Assembly (NCBI RefSeq): GCF_000967495.1
Contig: NZ_JXXU01000041.1
Location: 1 to 40,659, forward strand
Direction: 5' to 3'
DNA: 40,659 bases
Source: Vibrio neptunius
GTDB taxonomy: Bacteria; Pseudomonadota; Gammaproteobacteria; Enterobacterales; Vibrionaceae
The position numbers and the translations under genes were made by a program. The notes beneath the pieces are model-generated. The model searched no databases. It was not told the origin of the DNA and saw only the letters and a list, made by a program, of their open reading frames with translations. Numbering within the stretch: the stretch's first letter is position 1; each line of letters starts with the position of its first letter. Below are positions 1 through 7,479 of the stretch, one piece after another.

Positions 1-440
1 ATTATGACAACTACCATGTCATAGCGCGAAGTGCTTATGGCGAACTTTATCTGTGGGGAATAAATACTGGACACTCATTGACAATAAAGCCGTCATTCAA
101 CTGGATAAAAACGAGTAGTGGTGATGAAAATGAAATTCAGAGCGGGCGGGCCAATGCTGCGATACAGAGTTTTTTCGGTATAAAAGAGCCCGCAGATGTG
201 GATATCATTAGCAACTCAATCCCCTTGTTCCCATCTGTACTCAAAACGTATGGCCCAGTGGGCAAAGACGAAGTCATGGTCTTTACCCCCTACCTATTTA
301 TGGGCGGTAAAAAATCCGTTGATGCTATGGCCAAAGAGAATCTGCAGGTGTTCTTACACATCATGGCTGATTTGGGCGGTGCCGAAATCATTGATATGGC
401 CGCTATGGTCAGCAACGTCATCAAGCATTATGAAGGTTAA
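1..440 (+). CDS. GAD-like/DUF1851 domain protein, C-terminal part (5' end outside window)
   Basis: The frame is open from base 3 to the TAA at 438-440, giving about 145 residues. A TTG at 78 could be read as a start, but codons before it (YDNYHVIARSAYGELYLWG) look like real coding sequence, so the gene begins before the window. The pattern YGELYLWG, then a long hydrophilic stretch with FFG, then VFTPYLFMGG and a closing helical segment is what I recall of the GAD-like/DUF1851 family. That family includes immunity proteins of T6SS DNase effectors (Tdi1 type) and many stand-alone copies. An immunity role is inferred from family only; the cognate effector would lie to the left. No signal peptide or membrane segment is visible in this part, so it is probably cytoplasmic. 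Confidence 0.65.
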   Translation, partial: YDNYHVIARSAYGELYLWGINTGHSLTIKPSFNWIKTSSGDENEIQSGRANAAIQSFFGIKEPADVDIISNSIPLFPSVLKTYGPVGKDEVMVFTPYLFMGGKKSVDAMAKENLQVFLHIMADLGGAEIIDMAAMVSNVIKHYEG

Positions 441-667
441 CCAATATCGTTAAGCCCGCACCCAAATAAATGATTCATCGATCGTCAGGGGGCATTAAGG
501 GCATGCACCTTAATCTAAAAAATGAAATAATACGAACAAGCGGTTTTCATCGTCCTCGGCAATAAATAATACTTATTTATCAATTTTAATTTTTTGTCCT
601 GAGATTTACCTATTTCATTAGTTAAAAACCCCGTTATAGTATTTTTTGATTTAACACTTTTAGGACT

Positions 668-1069
668 ATGAGACTCAGGTCAATGAGAGATAATACTTAC
701 ACATCAAGCCCTTTTATTCTCTTACTGTTACTAACCGTTGTTTCTGCTCTTATGTATGCGTTGGGGATGGTAGCAAGCATTAGCGAACAAGTAATAGGTT
801 TTTTAGCCTCATTAACTAATTACCCCATTGTAATCACATTATTTTTGTCTTTCAAAGGTGTCGATCTATTAGGTAGAAACGTAAGGAAAGTGTTAGCTGT
901 CTGGTTTGTTTTAATTACTATTTTGGAAGGGCTTTATCCTGTATTTTTGTATGCAAATCAAGAAATACCTAGTGATTACTATACATTATTATCACTACAA
1001 ATTTTGTTAAACTTATATATTGCAAAGGTAATTACAGATGAGCGCAACTTTATTAAAGGAAGTCAGTAA
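668..1069 (+). CDS. small four-helix membrane protein, unknown function
   Basis: 133 residues and very hydrophobic, with four likely membrane helices at about residues 14-38, 44-68, 78-98 and 107-125. No family is recognised. An AGGA lies 3 nt before the ATG at 668. A second in-frame ATG at 683 also has an AGG upstream, so the start is uncertain. Its last 32 nt overlap the ATG at 1038 of the following broken gene, so the two were probably translated together. The region is clearly AT-richer than the core genes further right, consistent with accessory DNA. The 227-bp gap before it shows only AT-rich sequence that may hold its promoter. Confidence 0.55.
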   Translation: MRLRSMRDNTYTSSPFILLLLLTVVSALMYALGMVASISEQVIGFLASLTNYPIVITLFLSFKGVDLLGRNVRKVLAVWFVLITILEGLYPVFLYANQEIPSDYYTLLSLQILLNLYIAKVITDERNFIKGSQ

Positions 1070-1358
1070 GTCATCTCCTCTTACTACTTTATTATTGCTA
1101 ATGAACAAAAGAGTTGATAATAAATAGAGTTCCAATCGAATTTACAAAGATATCTATCCTATTCTTAACGACTCTTTAGCTAAAGGATACGCATTCGAAT
1201 CAGAAGAGATTCAGGGAATTGTTCGAATTCTCGAGCGATTGCCAGCTTGGGGGGCTAAAAGGGAAAACTTTAGAAAAATGTACCTAAAGAATGAATACAC
1301 ACTAAGAAAGCTTCCTAGAGATCCTGCTGTTTTTAATGGCCAAGGCTATTGGCATTAG
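1038..1358 (+). pseudogene. hypothetical gene interrupted by one in-frame TAG
   Basis: One frame runs from ATG 1038 to TAG 1356-1358 (106 codons) with a single internal TAG at 1125-1127. Before it the frame reads MSATLLKEVSKSSPLTTLLLL and then MNKRVDNK. After it, it reads SSNRIYKDIYPILNDS and continues to end in PAVFNGQGYWH, with normal charged and aromatic composition throughout. The start overlaps the upstream membrane-protein gene by 32 nt, typical of translational coupling. The simplest reading is a recent nonsense mutation, for example CAG to TAG. Two short genes, or readthrough of the TAG, are less likely alternatives. The family is not recognised. Confidence 0.4.
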
Positions 1359-1677
1359 TCGAACGCCCTAAAAATCAAAGACCTCGAATCACGCGAGGCC
1401 TATTAGTATGCCAAGGGAGCTTTTAAAGGACAGGCGTTACAAGCCCTGTACTGCACCTACTACTCTGATGATACATTAGTCTTCTCAACAGACTGACTAC
1501 CCACATTGCTGGTACTATCCGCTATACTAAATGCGAGGTGTCGCGCTACTAACTGGCTAATACTAGTAAACAGACATGCGGCGAAAAAGTAGGCATGATC
1601 AATACGTAGCAGCTGCCTAGCTACTACGTGATTCATAACTCCAAGTGAGTATAAGTTTTATAAGGGAGGTTCTAGCT
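1359..1677. other. stretch between broken gene and antitoxin
   Basis: This holds a weak 5-bp hairpin at 1382-1398 (CCTCG/CGAGG) without a clear T-run, a possible 58-codon minus-strand gene (listed separately), and an imperfect inverted repeat at about 1600-1625 (ACGTAGCAGC with GCTACTACGT) just before the antitoxin. I looked for an integron attC site because such modules are common in vibrio superintegrons, but found no convincing core sites. Confidence 0.35.
1460..1636 (-). CDS. possible 58-residue small protein
   Basis: An open frame on the minus strand runs from ATG at 1636 to TAG at 1460. It starts MNHVVARQLLRIDHAYFF, continues through a Cys/Phe/Leu-rich segment (ACLFTSISQLVA), then a Ser/Thr/Asn-rich tail ending in KTNVSSE. 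A GGAG sits only 2 nt before the ATG, which is too close to be ideal. The ATG is 41 bp from the divergent antitoxin start, so any promoter would have to overlap that gene. The composition looks protein-like but no family is recognised, and the frame could be chance. Confidence 0.25.
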   Translation of the reverse strand: MNHVVARQLLRIDHAYFFAACLFTSISQLVARHLAFSIADSTSNVGSQSVEKTNVSSE

Positions 1678-1857
1678 ATGGCTACTACTTCATTTGATAA
1701 GAACTTCGTTGTGACTGATGAAGTGGCTATCGCAAAGTTTAAAAACGCAGCGAAAAATCCACGCAAGATCAGTGTCAAGAAGCGCGACTATGAGTCTGAT
1801 AAAGAAAAAGGTATTCAGCGATTAGTACAGAAGTTATCAAACTCAGCGACTTGTTAG
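1678..1857 (+). CDS. antitoxin of a GNAT-type toxin-antitoxin module
   Basis: 59 residues, starting MATTSFDKNFVV and ending with a basic, helical half (ISVKKRDYESDKEKGIQRLVQKLSN). This matches my memory of short antitoxins that begin with a FDKxFVV segment, carry NPRxxxVxKRDY, and precede GNAT-fold toxins. The ATG at 1678 is preferred over an in-frame ATG at 1645 because GGAGG lies 8 nt upstream. The stop codon overlaps the likely TTG start of the toxin frame by 7 nt, the usual coupled arrangement. The antitoxin looks intact while its partner is broken, a common decay order. The partner bond is inferred. Confidence 0.6.
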   Translation: MATTSFDKNFVVTDEVAIAKFKNAAKNPRKISVKKRDYESDKEKGIQRLVQKLSNSATC

Positions 1858-2372
1858 AAGCTGTTGGTACAGAAGGTTGCCAACGGCTTTTCTCTGATTT
1901 TTCTTGCCCCAAAAATCCAGAGCTAGAAATCTTTCTAAAACTAAATCCATACGATTCGAGCAAAGCGATAATTCTCGCACTTATCTAATACTCGATAGTG
2001 AAAACGCTGATATTCTCGCCTATTTTTCGATATCCTTTAAAGAAGTCTCTCTGACACAAGCCGAACTGTCTCAGAATCAAGTAAAAACTAGATGGCATTA
2101 ATAAACACTCGGAGAGCGTTAAAACTTATCTTATTGGGCAAATCGGTAAAAATTTTACTATTCTGCAAAATCCAATATCTCTACCCGACATTTTAGAAGA
2201 GGTTTATGCCATTATCGAAGCGGCTCAAGCATTAGTTGGTGGGAGAGCCATCATACTGGAATGCGGTAAAGTGGATAAGCTTATTGATATATATCGAGAT
2301 AACGGTTTTGATGTATTGATTCAGAATGATGAAGAGCACTTTGTTACTATGTATACCTACATAACCGACTAA
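1851..2372 (+). pseudogene. frameshifted GNAT-like toxin (TA module remnant)
   Basis: The toxin is spread over three reading frames. The first reads LLEAVGTEGCQRLFSDFSC up to EIFLK, near 1935. The second (frame of 1904) reads RTYLILDSENADILAYFSI up to QNQVK, near 2085. The third reads KLDGINKHSESVKTYLIGQIG, then LVGGRAIILEC, and ends in MYTYITD at TAA 2370-2372. Joined, these give about 170 residues resembling the GNAT-fold toxins that follow this antitoxin type, including the LIGQIGKN and LVGGR...LEC segments of the acetyl-CoA-binding half. Two indels, near 1935-1955 and 2080-2090, explain the break. The start is probably TTG 1851. A further short open piece, 2365-2454, reads VLDELAPEHLSEVL and may be debris of another gene. 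Confidence 0.6.
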
Positions 2373-2497
2373 AGTCCTTGTGTTAGACGAACTTGCTCCA
2401 GAACACTTGTCCGAAGTGCTATCAAAAAACCCTATCGCCACTTTAAAAAACTGAGAGCCCTGCCGCCACTTCATAGCTACTACGGTTATATAGGCAA

Positions 2498-2527
2498 TTT
2501 AAAAGGCCGAGATTTCGGCCTTTTAAA
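2498..2527. terminator. bidirectional rho-independent terminator
   Basis: A perfect 13-bp inverted repeat around GGCCGA/TCGGCC with a 4-nt loop has A-runs and T-runs on both sides. It can stop transcription from the TA remnant on the left and from the minus-strand small gene on the right. It also marks the edge between the AT-rich accessory stretch and the core genes. Confidence 0.8.
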
Positions 2528-2563
2528 TTAATAATATCAGTAACTTAGAAAGATATCTTTTAC

Positions 2564-2764
2564 TTAGTGAATTGGCTTATCGGTTTTCGAATAGAACTTG
2601 CCGAAGTACTGTTCTAGGATTTCTGGAGTCAACTCACCCGCTTCTTCGAGCTTTTTCAGTTCTGCTGCGATGGCTTTTTGTTCTTCAAGTGATGGCAGGG
2701 CTACTTCAGGCTCATCACTCATTTCCTGTGACATTTGCTCCAGCTCTTTTTCAAAATCACTCAT
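2564..2764 (-). CDS. small acidic protein, unknown function
   Basis: 66 residues, MSDFEKELEQMSQEMSDEP..., rich in Glu and Leu. A charged helix (LPSLEEQKAIAAELKKLEE) is followed by GELTPEILEQYFGKF. It has no signal peptide or membrane segment. The ATG at 2764 has an AGGT about 10 nt upstream. It lies downstream of the chemoreceptor on the same strand but is separated from it by a strong terminator, so it is probably its own unit. The composition fits a soluble helical protein; the family is not recognised. Confidence 0.65.
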   Translation of the reverse strand: MSDFEKELEQMSQEMSDEPEVALPSLEEQKAIAAELKKLEEAGELTPEILEQYFGKFYSKTDKPIH

Positions 2765-2790
2765 GCTATTACTTACCTAATCAATATAAA

Positions 2791-2824
2791 AACTGGGGCT
2801 AAGTTTACCCACTTAACCCCAGTT
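2791..2824 (-). terminator. terminator of the chemoreceptor gene
   Basis: A 14-bp stem with one mismatch (AACTGGGG...CCCCAGTT) and a 6-nt loop is followed on the minus strand by TTTTTAT. It lies 20 bp past the chemoreceptor stop codon. Confidence 0.8.
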
Positions 2825-2844
2825 ATTCTAGTTTACGAATGGTT

Positions 2845-4761
2845 TTATAGCTTAAAGCTTCCTACCATACGATCCAGACGTTCGGACAACTCTTTCAGAT
2901 CAGAACTCGCGGCTGCCAGTTCTTCTGCTGTGCTGGTTGTCACTTCATTGATGGCGTTGATCTCTTCGATATTTTGGTTGATGGTATGCACAACCGTTGA
3001 TTGCTCTTCCGTCGCCGTCGCCACCTGAGTATTACGGTCAGAAATATCGTGGATACGCTCGGAAATACTCACCAACACGCCAACCGCTTCATCTGATGAT
3101 GATACCCCTTCATGAGTGACTGATTTACCCGCTTCCATCGCCGTTACCGCATCTTTGGCATCACTTTGTAGCTGGTTGATCATCTTCTGGATCTCTTCCG
3201 TCGAATCTGCGGTTCGACTCGCCAAGTTTCGTACTTCATCCGCGACTACAGCAAAACCACGACCCTGCTCGCCAGCTCGCGCCGCTTCAATGGCTGCGTT
3301 GAGTGCAAGTAGGTTGGTTTGTTCGGAGATATCACGGATAACATCCAGAATCGAGCCGATTTCCTGTGTTGTCGATGCCAGTTGCTCAACGACTTGACCA
3401 GTATTCTCTATGTCCGTAGCCAAACGACTGATCGCATCTTTGGCCTTATTGACAACATCTTGACCAACTTGGGTATTATCAGAGGCTTGATTCGCCGTTT
3501 CTGCGGCAGTGGCCGCATTCGATGCAATCTCGCTGATCGTTGCGCCCATTTGGTTAATCGCCGCGACGACTTGAATGGTTTGGTCGCGCTGAATTTGGCT
3601 GTTATCGTGTGTCGTGTTGGCTTTTTGGGAAACACTGTCAGAGGCGGTTTGTAGCGCCCCACTGGTTGACGCCACTTCTTTCATCGACTCATGAATTTTC
3701 TCAATGAAGCCGTTAAAACCTTCAGAAAGCTGGCCAATCTCATCGCTGCTCTTCACTTCAATACGTTGTGAAAGGTCACCGTCGCCTCGGCCAAGATCGG
3801 TAAAGCGTGCTGCGATCGACCTGATAGGACGGGCAATGCTGTTTGCCAAAAATAGCCCCATAAAGATAAACAAAGCCGCGACCACTAATGTCGTAATGGT
3901 CATTTGCTTCGCCACCTGATTTAAATCGGAGAAGACTTCATTAACAGGAGCAACACCAATCACAAACCAATCCATGGAAGGGATGTACAAGCTTGATACG
4001 AACACTTGTTCACCGTCGTAGCTGGCTTCAATCAGGTTGAAATCCGATTTATTGAGAAGTTTGGAAGCGTCGCTGCCATAGAGCTGAGAGAGCGTCGAAC
4101 TGGACTTATCTTTCTCACGATGGATCTGAACTTGCCCTTGAGAGTCAGTCAGAAAGACAAAACCTGTGTCTTCGATTTGAAAACCATTCAGCATTCTGAC
4201 CATATCATCCATCGACTTAGATAGGCCAGACATACTTAGCCCATTAACAAACTGGAAGTTGGCGAACATTTTCACTTCCCCTGTCGACTCTTGGAACATG
4301 CTCACCATGGTGCGCTGATTCGAGCGGGTAAAACCAAAGAACCAACCATCTTGTTGTTGGGTCAATTGGCGTAAAAAGCCGTTTTGGTTCCAGTAATACG
4401 CCGTTTCACGGTTCGCAACGGAAGCATCATTCAAATTGTATTGGTTACGAACGTTATTCAGTTCCTTGACCAACTTGGCTTCAACTTGAGGATCAATGTT
4501 GGTCGTGCTGATCGCATCTTTGATAAATTCATTGTTTGCGATCTGCTCCGCAGCTCGCAGTAGCTGAGTCACATCATAGTCAATTTGTCCCTTGATCTGG
4601 TCTAGCATCGAGGGTAATTCTATATTTACCAGCCTATGCTCCAGAACTTCGCGTGCCTGACGCTGTGCCATCACCCCAACAATAATTGTTGAAGCAAGAA
4701 CAGCAAAGGTAATACCCGCAACAACCTTTTGCTTAATACTGATCGCGTTTAGTTTCATCAT
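2845..4761 (-). CDS. methyl-accepting chemotaxis protein (Cache-HAMP-MCP signal)
   Basis: 638 residues, normal length for a transmembrane chemoreceptor. A membrane helix at about 12-32 is followed by a large periplasmic sensor (40-283) with Cache-like features (YYWNQNGFLRQL, GFVFLTDSQGQVQIHRE, MDWFVIGVAP). A second helix (287-307), a HAMP domain (about 308-355) and the cytoplasmic signalling hairpin follow. The hairpin tip is the classic EQTNLLALNAAIEAARAGE at about 480-498 then GRGFAVVADEVR. The C-terminus (MVGSFKL) has no NWETF-type CheR docking pentapeptide. It should relay ligand binding to CheA/CheW at the cell pole. The ligand is unknown; polar small molecules such as amino acids are common for Cache receptors. 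The first of two adjacent ATGs is preferred, with AAGG 8 nt upstream. Confidence 0.92.
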   Translation of the reverse strand: MMKLNAISIKQKVVAGITFAVLASTIIVGVMAQRQAREVLEHRLVNIELPSMLDQIKGQIDYDVTQLLRAAEQIANNEFIKDAISTTNIDPQVEAKLVKELNNVRNQYNLNDASVANRETAYYWNQNGFLRQLTQQQDGWFFGFTRSNQRTMVSMFQESTGEVKMFANFQFVNGLSMSGLSKSMDDMVRMLNGFQIEDTGFVFLTDSQGQVQIHREKDKSSSTLSQLYGSDASKLLNKSDFNLIEASYDGEQVFVSSLYIPSMDWFVIGVAPVNEVFSDLNQVAKQMTITTLVVAALFIFMGLFLANSIARPIRSIAARFTDLGRGDGDLSQRIEVKSSDEIGQLSEGFNGFIEKIHESMKEVASTSGALQTASDSVSQKANTTHDNSQIQRDQTIQVVAAINQMGATISEIASNAATAAETANQASDNTQVGQDVVNKAKDAISRLATDIENTGQVVEQLASTTQEIGSILDVIRDISEQTNLLALNAAIEAARAGEQGRGFAVVADEVRNLASRTADSTEEIQKMINQLQSDAKDAVTAMEAGKSVTHEGVSSSDEAVGVLVSISERIHDISDRNTQVATATEEQSTVVHTINQNIEEINAINEVTTSTAEELAAASSDLKELSERLDRMVGSFKL

Positions 4762-4872
4762 TCGCGTTGCCTTCTAGCGCTTTGTCATTATGAAAATTCA
4801 TCATCGCCACAGATTGACTGGCTCCGGAGAGGGCCAAACCAAGCTCAATAGTGACGCATCTATCTATATCGG

Positions 4873-4885
4873 ATGTAAATTACAT
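4873..4885. promoter_or_regulatory. 13-bp palindrome, possible operator
   Basis: ATGTAAATTACAT is a perfect odd-length palindrome about 110 bp upstream of the chemoreceptor ATG. It is AT-rich, so chance is possible; the cognate regulator is unknown. Confidence 0.3.
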
Positions 4886-5065
4886 TTCTTTACTGAATAA
4901 TTCATCAATTTCGTACTGATTTGCAAACCAATTTTTCGATATTGAACACTTGCATGAGGAGTCAAAATCCCCATATTGTAAATAACTGAATAATAGCACT
5001 TATATTGCAATGCTGTGTTGATGAGTAAATCAGCAAACAAAACGCAATAAAGTCAAAATGGATGA

Positions 5066-5100
5066 ACTTTTTCACGGCTTAAACCACTAAGTGAAAAAGT
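5066..5100 (+). promoter_or_regulatory. inverted repeat in the moxR leader
   Basis: ACTTTTTCAC and GTGAAAAAGT form a perfect 10-bp inverted repeat with a 15-nt spacer. It ends 16 nt before the moxR ATG and abuts the GAGGAG ribosome-binding site. It could be an operator for a dimeric regulator or a leader hairpin that masks the ribosome site. There is no T-run, so it is not a terminator. Confidence 0.45.
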
Positions 5101-5116
5101 GAGGAGATAGACACCA

Positions 5117-6073
5117 ATGAACTCTCAGTCATTTCACAACCTTCAGCAATACTTGGAGAGCCAAGTTATTGGTCAGGCTGAACTGGTTAAACAACTTTTA
5201 GTCGCGTTACTCGCCGATGGTCACATCTTGGTCGAAGGACCACCGGGGCTAGCCAAAACAAGGGCAGTAAAGTCCTTGGCTGATTGTATTGACGGTGATT
5301 TTCATCGAATTCAGTTCACCCCTGATTTACTGCCCGCCGATTTAACCGGTACTGATATATTCCGTCCAGAAACAGGCGAGTTCACTTTCCAAGCAGGGCC
5401 AATCTTTAACTCATTGATTTTGGCTGACGAAATCAACCGTGCACCCGCGAAAGTTCAGGCAGCAATGCTTGAAGCCATGGCAGAAAAGCAAATCACGGCG
5501 GGTCGAAAAACCTACCCGCTTCCTGAATTGTTTCTAGTGATGGCAACACAGAACCCCATTGAGCAAGAGGGTACCTACCCACTTCCTGAAGCCCAATTGG
5601 ATCGCTTTTTACTGCATTTAGCGGTGGACTATCCAAATGCAGAAAGTGAACTGGACATTCTGCGTCTAAATCGAGGCGAGGCAAAGGGTGAAGAAAAAGT
5701 AACCCCACCTGTACTGTCACAACAGGAAGTGTTTTCTGCCCGTCAAGAAGTGTTGAATATTCATATGGCTGAAGGCGTGGAAAACTACATTATCCGTCTT
5801 GTCATGGCAACACGACAGCCAACGCAATATGACGATACGCTAAACAACTGGATAGAAATGGGCGTTAGCCCTCGTGCCACCATCGCATTAGATCGCTGTG
5901 CTCGAGCTCACGCTTGGCTATCGGGTCGTGACTATGTCTCTCCAGAAGATGTGCAGGCGATGGCTTTCCCTGTTCTCAGACACCGTATTCTGCTCAGCTA
6001 TCAGGCTCAAGCCGAAGGTATAAGCGCCAATCAGGTGGTTAACCGCCTTCTGTCTCTGGTGGGCAGCGCATAA
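5117..6073 (+). CDS. MoxR-family AAA+ ATPase
   Basis: 318 residues, the usual MoxR length. Walker A is GPPGLAKT at 41-48 and Walker B is LILADEINRAP at 100-110. A sensor-1 region, ATQNPIEQEGTYPLPEAQLDRF, spans about 144-165, and an MoxR-type C-terminal lid contains SPRATIALDRCARAHA. MoxR ATPases act as chaperones that mature or activate VWA/MIDAS proteins encoded beside them, and four such operon partners follow here. The ATG at 5117 has GAGGAG about 10 nt upstream. It is the first gene of a tightly packed six-gene operon and ends 9 nt before the DUF58 gene. No unusual residues were noticed. The client is most likely the downstream BatA/BatB proteins (inference from context). Confidence 0.93.
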   Translation: MNSQSFHNLQQYLESQVIGQAELVKQLLVALLADGHILVEGPPGLAKTRAVKSLADCIDGDFHRIQFTPDLLPADLTGTDIFRPETGEFTFQAGPIFNSLILADEINRAPAKVQAAMLEAMAEKQITAGRKTYPLPELFLVMATQNPIEQEGTYPLPEAQLDRFLLHLAVDYPNAESELDILRLNRGEAKGEEKVTPPVLSQQEVFSARQEVLNIHMAEGVENYIIRLVMATRQPTQYDDTLNNWIEMGVSPRATIALDRCARAHAWLSGRDYVSPEDVQAMAFPVLRHRILLSYQAQAEGISANQVVNRLLSLVGSA

Positions 6074-6082
6074 GGGGAACAG

Positions 6083-7009
6083 ATGGATAAACAATTATCC
6101 CCACACTCTGACGGCGTGAACTTGTGCCTTGATGAACTGCTTTACTACAAGCAACAAGCGATAAAGTGGTTACCTCCTGCCAAGAGTTTGTGGTCTCAAA
6201 TGTTGGGGCAACATCAGAGTAAGCAACTCGGTCGTGGTATGGACTTCGCCGAAGTCCGTCAGTATCAAGCTGGAGACGATGTTCGCAGCATTGATTGGCG
6301 TGTGACCGCACGAACGGGTAAACCTCACACTAAGCTGTTCACGGAAGAGCGAGAGAAACCCATTATTGTTTATGTCGATTTCAGTGCCAGTATGATGTTT
6401 GGTTCTCAGCTGATGTTCAAATCGGTGTTGGCCTCTCATATGGCAAGCCTAATCGCATGGTTGTCTGTCGCGCAGCGAGATCGCATCGGTGCCATCATTG
6501 ATACTGGTAGCCAACTGACTGAACTCAAGCCAACCAGTCGTCATCAAGGTCCGCTCGCGTTAATGCAGCATTTGGTGACGCTTCACCAGGACACACTGCA
6601 TCAATCGACTACAGGTCACGCTACCGACATGGGCCACGCCTTACAAGCTCTGAATCGCCTTTGTCCCAAAGGTAGCGAAGTGGTTATTATCAGTGACTTT
6701 CTGCGCTTTTCAGAATCAAACCAGCCATTACTCACTCGATTACGTGCGCACAACCGCGTACGACTGGTCCATATTTCCGATCCTTTGGAAGCAGGCATCA
6801 CTCGTTACCGTGGCGTCGAACAAGTTTCCGATAAGCGTCAAACCTTGTGGATGGATTTTTCTTCACAAAAAGCACGCGACCAAATTAAGTCTGTTTTTGA
6901 ACAAAAGCAGCAGGATCTGAAAGACTTATCGATTCACCACGGCTTGAGTTTTACTCGTCTCTCTACCCAAGAGTCATTACTACAACAATTATCTGGACGT
7001 AATCAATGA
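6083..7009 (+). CDS. DUF58 domain protein (MoxR operon)
   Basis: 308 residues. The DUF58 signature GMDFAEVRQYQAGDDVRSIDWR lies at about 53-74, followed by VYVDFSASMMFG, a degenerate VWA/MIDAS motif (DxSxS), at about 97-108. There is no membrane helix. DUF58 proteins regularly follow moxR; a scaffold or adaptor role is assumed, not shown. The ribosome site AAGGGGA precedes the ATG. The stop codon overlaps the next start as ATGA (7006-7009), indicating coupled translation. Confidence 0.9.
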   Translation: MDKQLSPHSDGVNLCLDELLYYKQQAIKWLPPAKSLWSQMLGQHQSKQLGRGMDFAEVRQYQAGDDVRSIDWRVTARTGKPHTKLFTEEREKPIIVYVDFSASMMFGSQLMFKSVLASHMASLIAWLSVAQRDRIGAIIDTGSQLTELKPTSRHQGPLALMQHLVTLHQDTLHQSTTGHATDMGHALQALNRLCPKGSEVVIISDFLRFSESNQPLLTRLRAHNRVRLVHISDPLEAGITRYRGVEQVSDKRQTLWMDFSSQKARDQIKSVFEQKQQDLKDLSIHHGLSFTRLSTQESLLQQLSGRNQ

Positions 7010-7479
7010 GCACCAATAACAAGGATTTACTATTACCACTCAATCCAATGCAACTACCGGAAGTGCCTTCATGGTTTCCACTTGCATGGGGATGGTGGGC
7101 AACCGCAGGAGCGATTGTCTTTGGCACATTGATCATTTGGTTGACTTATCGCTGGAACAAAAAGCGTTTGGCACCAAAGAAAACCGCGCTAAAGCTGATT
7201 CAAGCCGGCGACAAACCGGCTGAAGCCATTGAATTATTACGTCAAGCCGCACTGTGTTACTACCCAAGAGAAGAGGTAGCGCAGCTCACGGGCAAAGAGT
7301 GGTACGCGTTTCTTGATACTCAGATGAAGTCACCCGTGTTCGTTAACAACTATGAACTTTGGCAAGAAGCCTTGTACTCAAAACAGCCTGTGGGGAACGC
7401 CGCTGAACTGATTACCCATTGCGCCCAATGGGTTGACGAAGCGCTTCCCCCAAAAAGAAGGAGAGCCAAAGTTGGCTAA
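7006..7479 (+). CDS. DUF4381 family membrane protein
   Basis: 157 residues with one membrane helix at about 24-47 (WGWWATAGAIVFGTLIIWLTYRW) after the LP-rich start LLLPLNPMQLPEVPSWFPLAWG typical of DUF4381. The cytoplasmic part contains ALKLIQAG...AIELLRQAALCYYPREEVAQLTGKEWYAFLD, as usual in the family. It overlaps the DUF58 gene by 4 nt and the batA start by 8 nt. The function is unknown; it is consistently encoded between DUF58 and BatA in gammaproteobacterial MoxR operons. Confidence 0.88.
   Translation: MSTNNKDLLLPLNPMQLPEVPSWFPLAWGWWATAGAIVFGTLIIWLTYRWNKKRLAPKKTALKLIQAGDKPAEAIELLRQAALCYYPREEVAQLTGKEWYAFLDTQMKSPVFVNNYELWQEALYSKQPVGNAAELITHCAQWVDEALPPKRRRAKVG

Larger units (their letters stand above)
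4762..5116. other. divergent intergenic region, chemoreceptor/moxR operon
   Basis: 355 bp with no gene. It must hold the promoters of both divergent units. Two symmetric elements stand out and are listed separately: a 13-bp AT-rich palindrome at 4873 and a 10-bp inverted repeat just before the moxR start. Confidence 0.6.

Noticed and set aside
1359..1640. Integron attC recombination site
   Set aside because: Some inverted repeats are present, but no paired core sites of the GTTRRRY type were found, and no integrase is in the window.
3116..4224. Open frames antisense to the chemoreceptor
   Set aside because: They are shadows of a highly conserved MCP gene.
4873..4885. Palindrome ATGTAAATTACAT as a definite regulator site
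   Set aside because: Kept only as a low-confidence feature, since a short AT-rich palindrome can arise by chance and no known consensus was matched.
7433..7471. Upstream TTG start for batA
   Set aside because: It lacks a ribosome site, overlaps the previous gene by 47 nt and adds a hydrophilic leader before the first membrane helix; TTG 7472 has AAGGAG at correct spacing.
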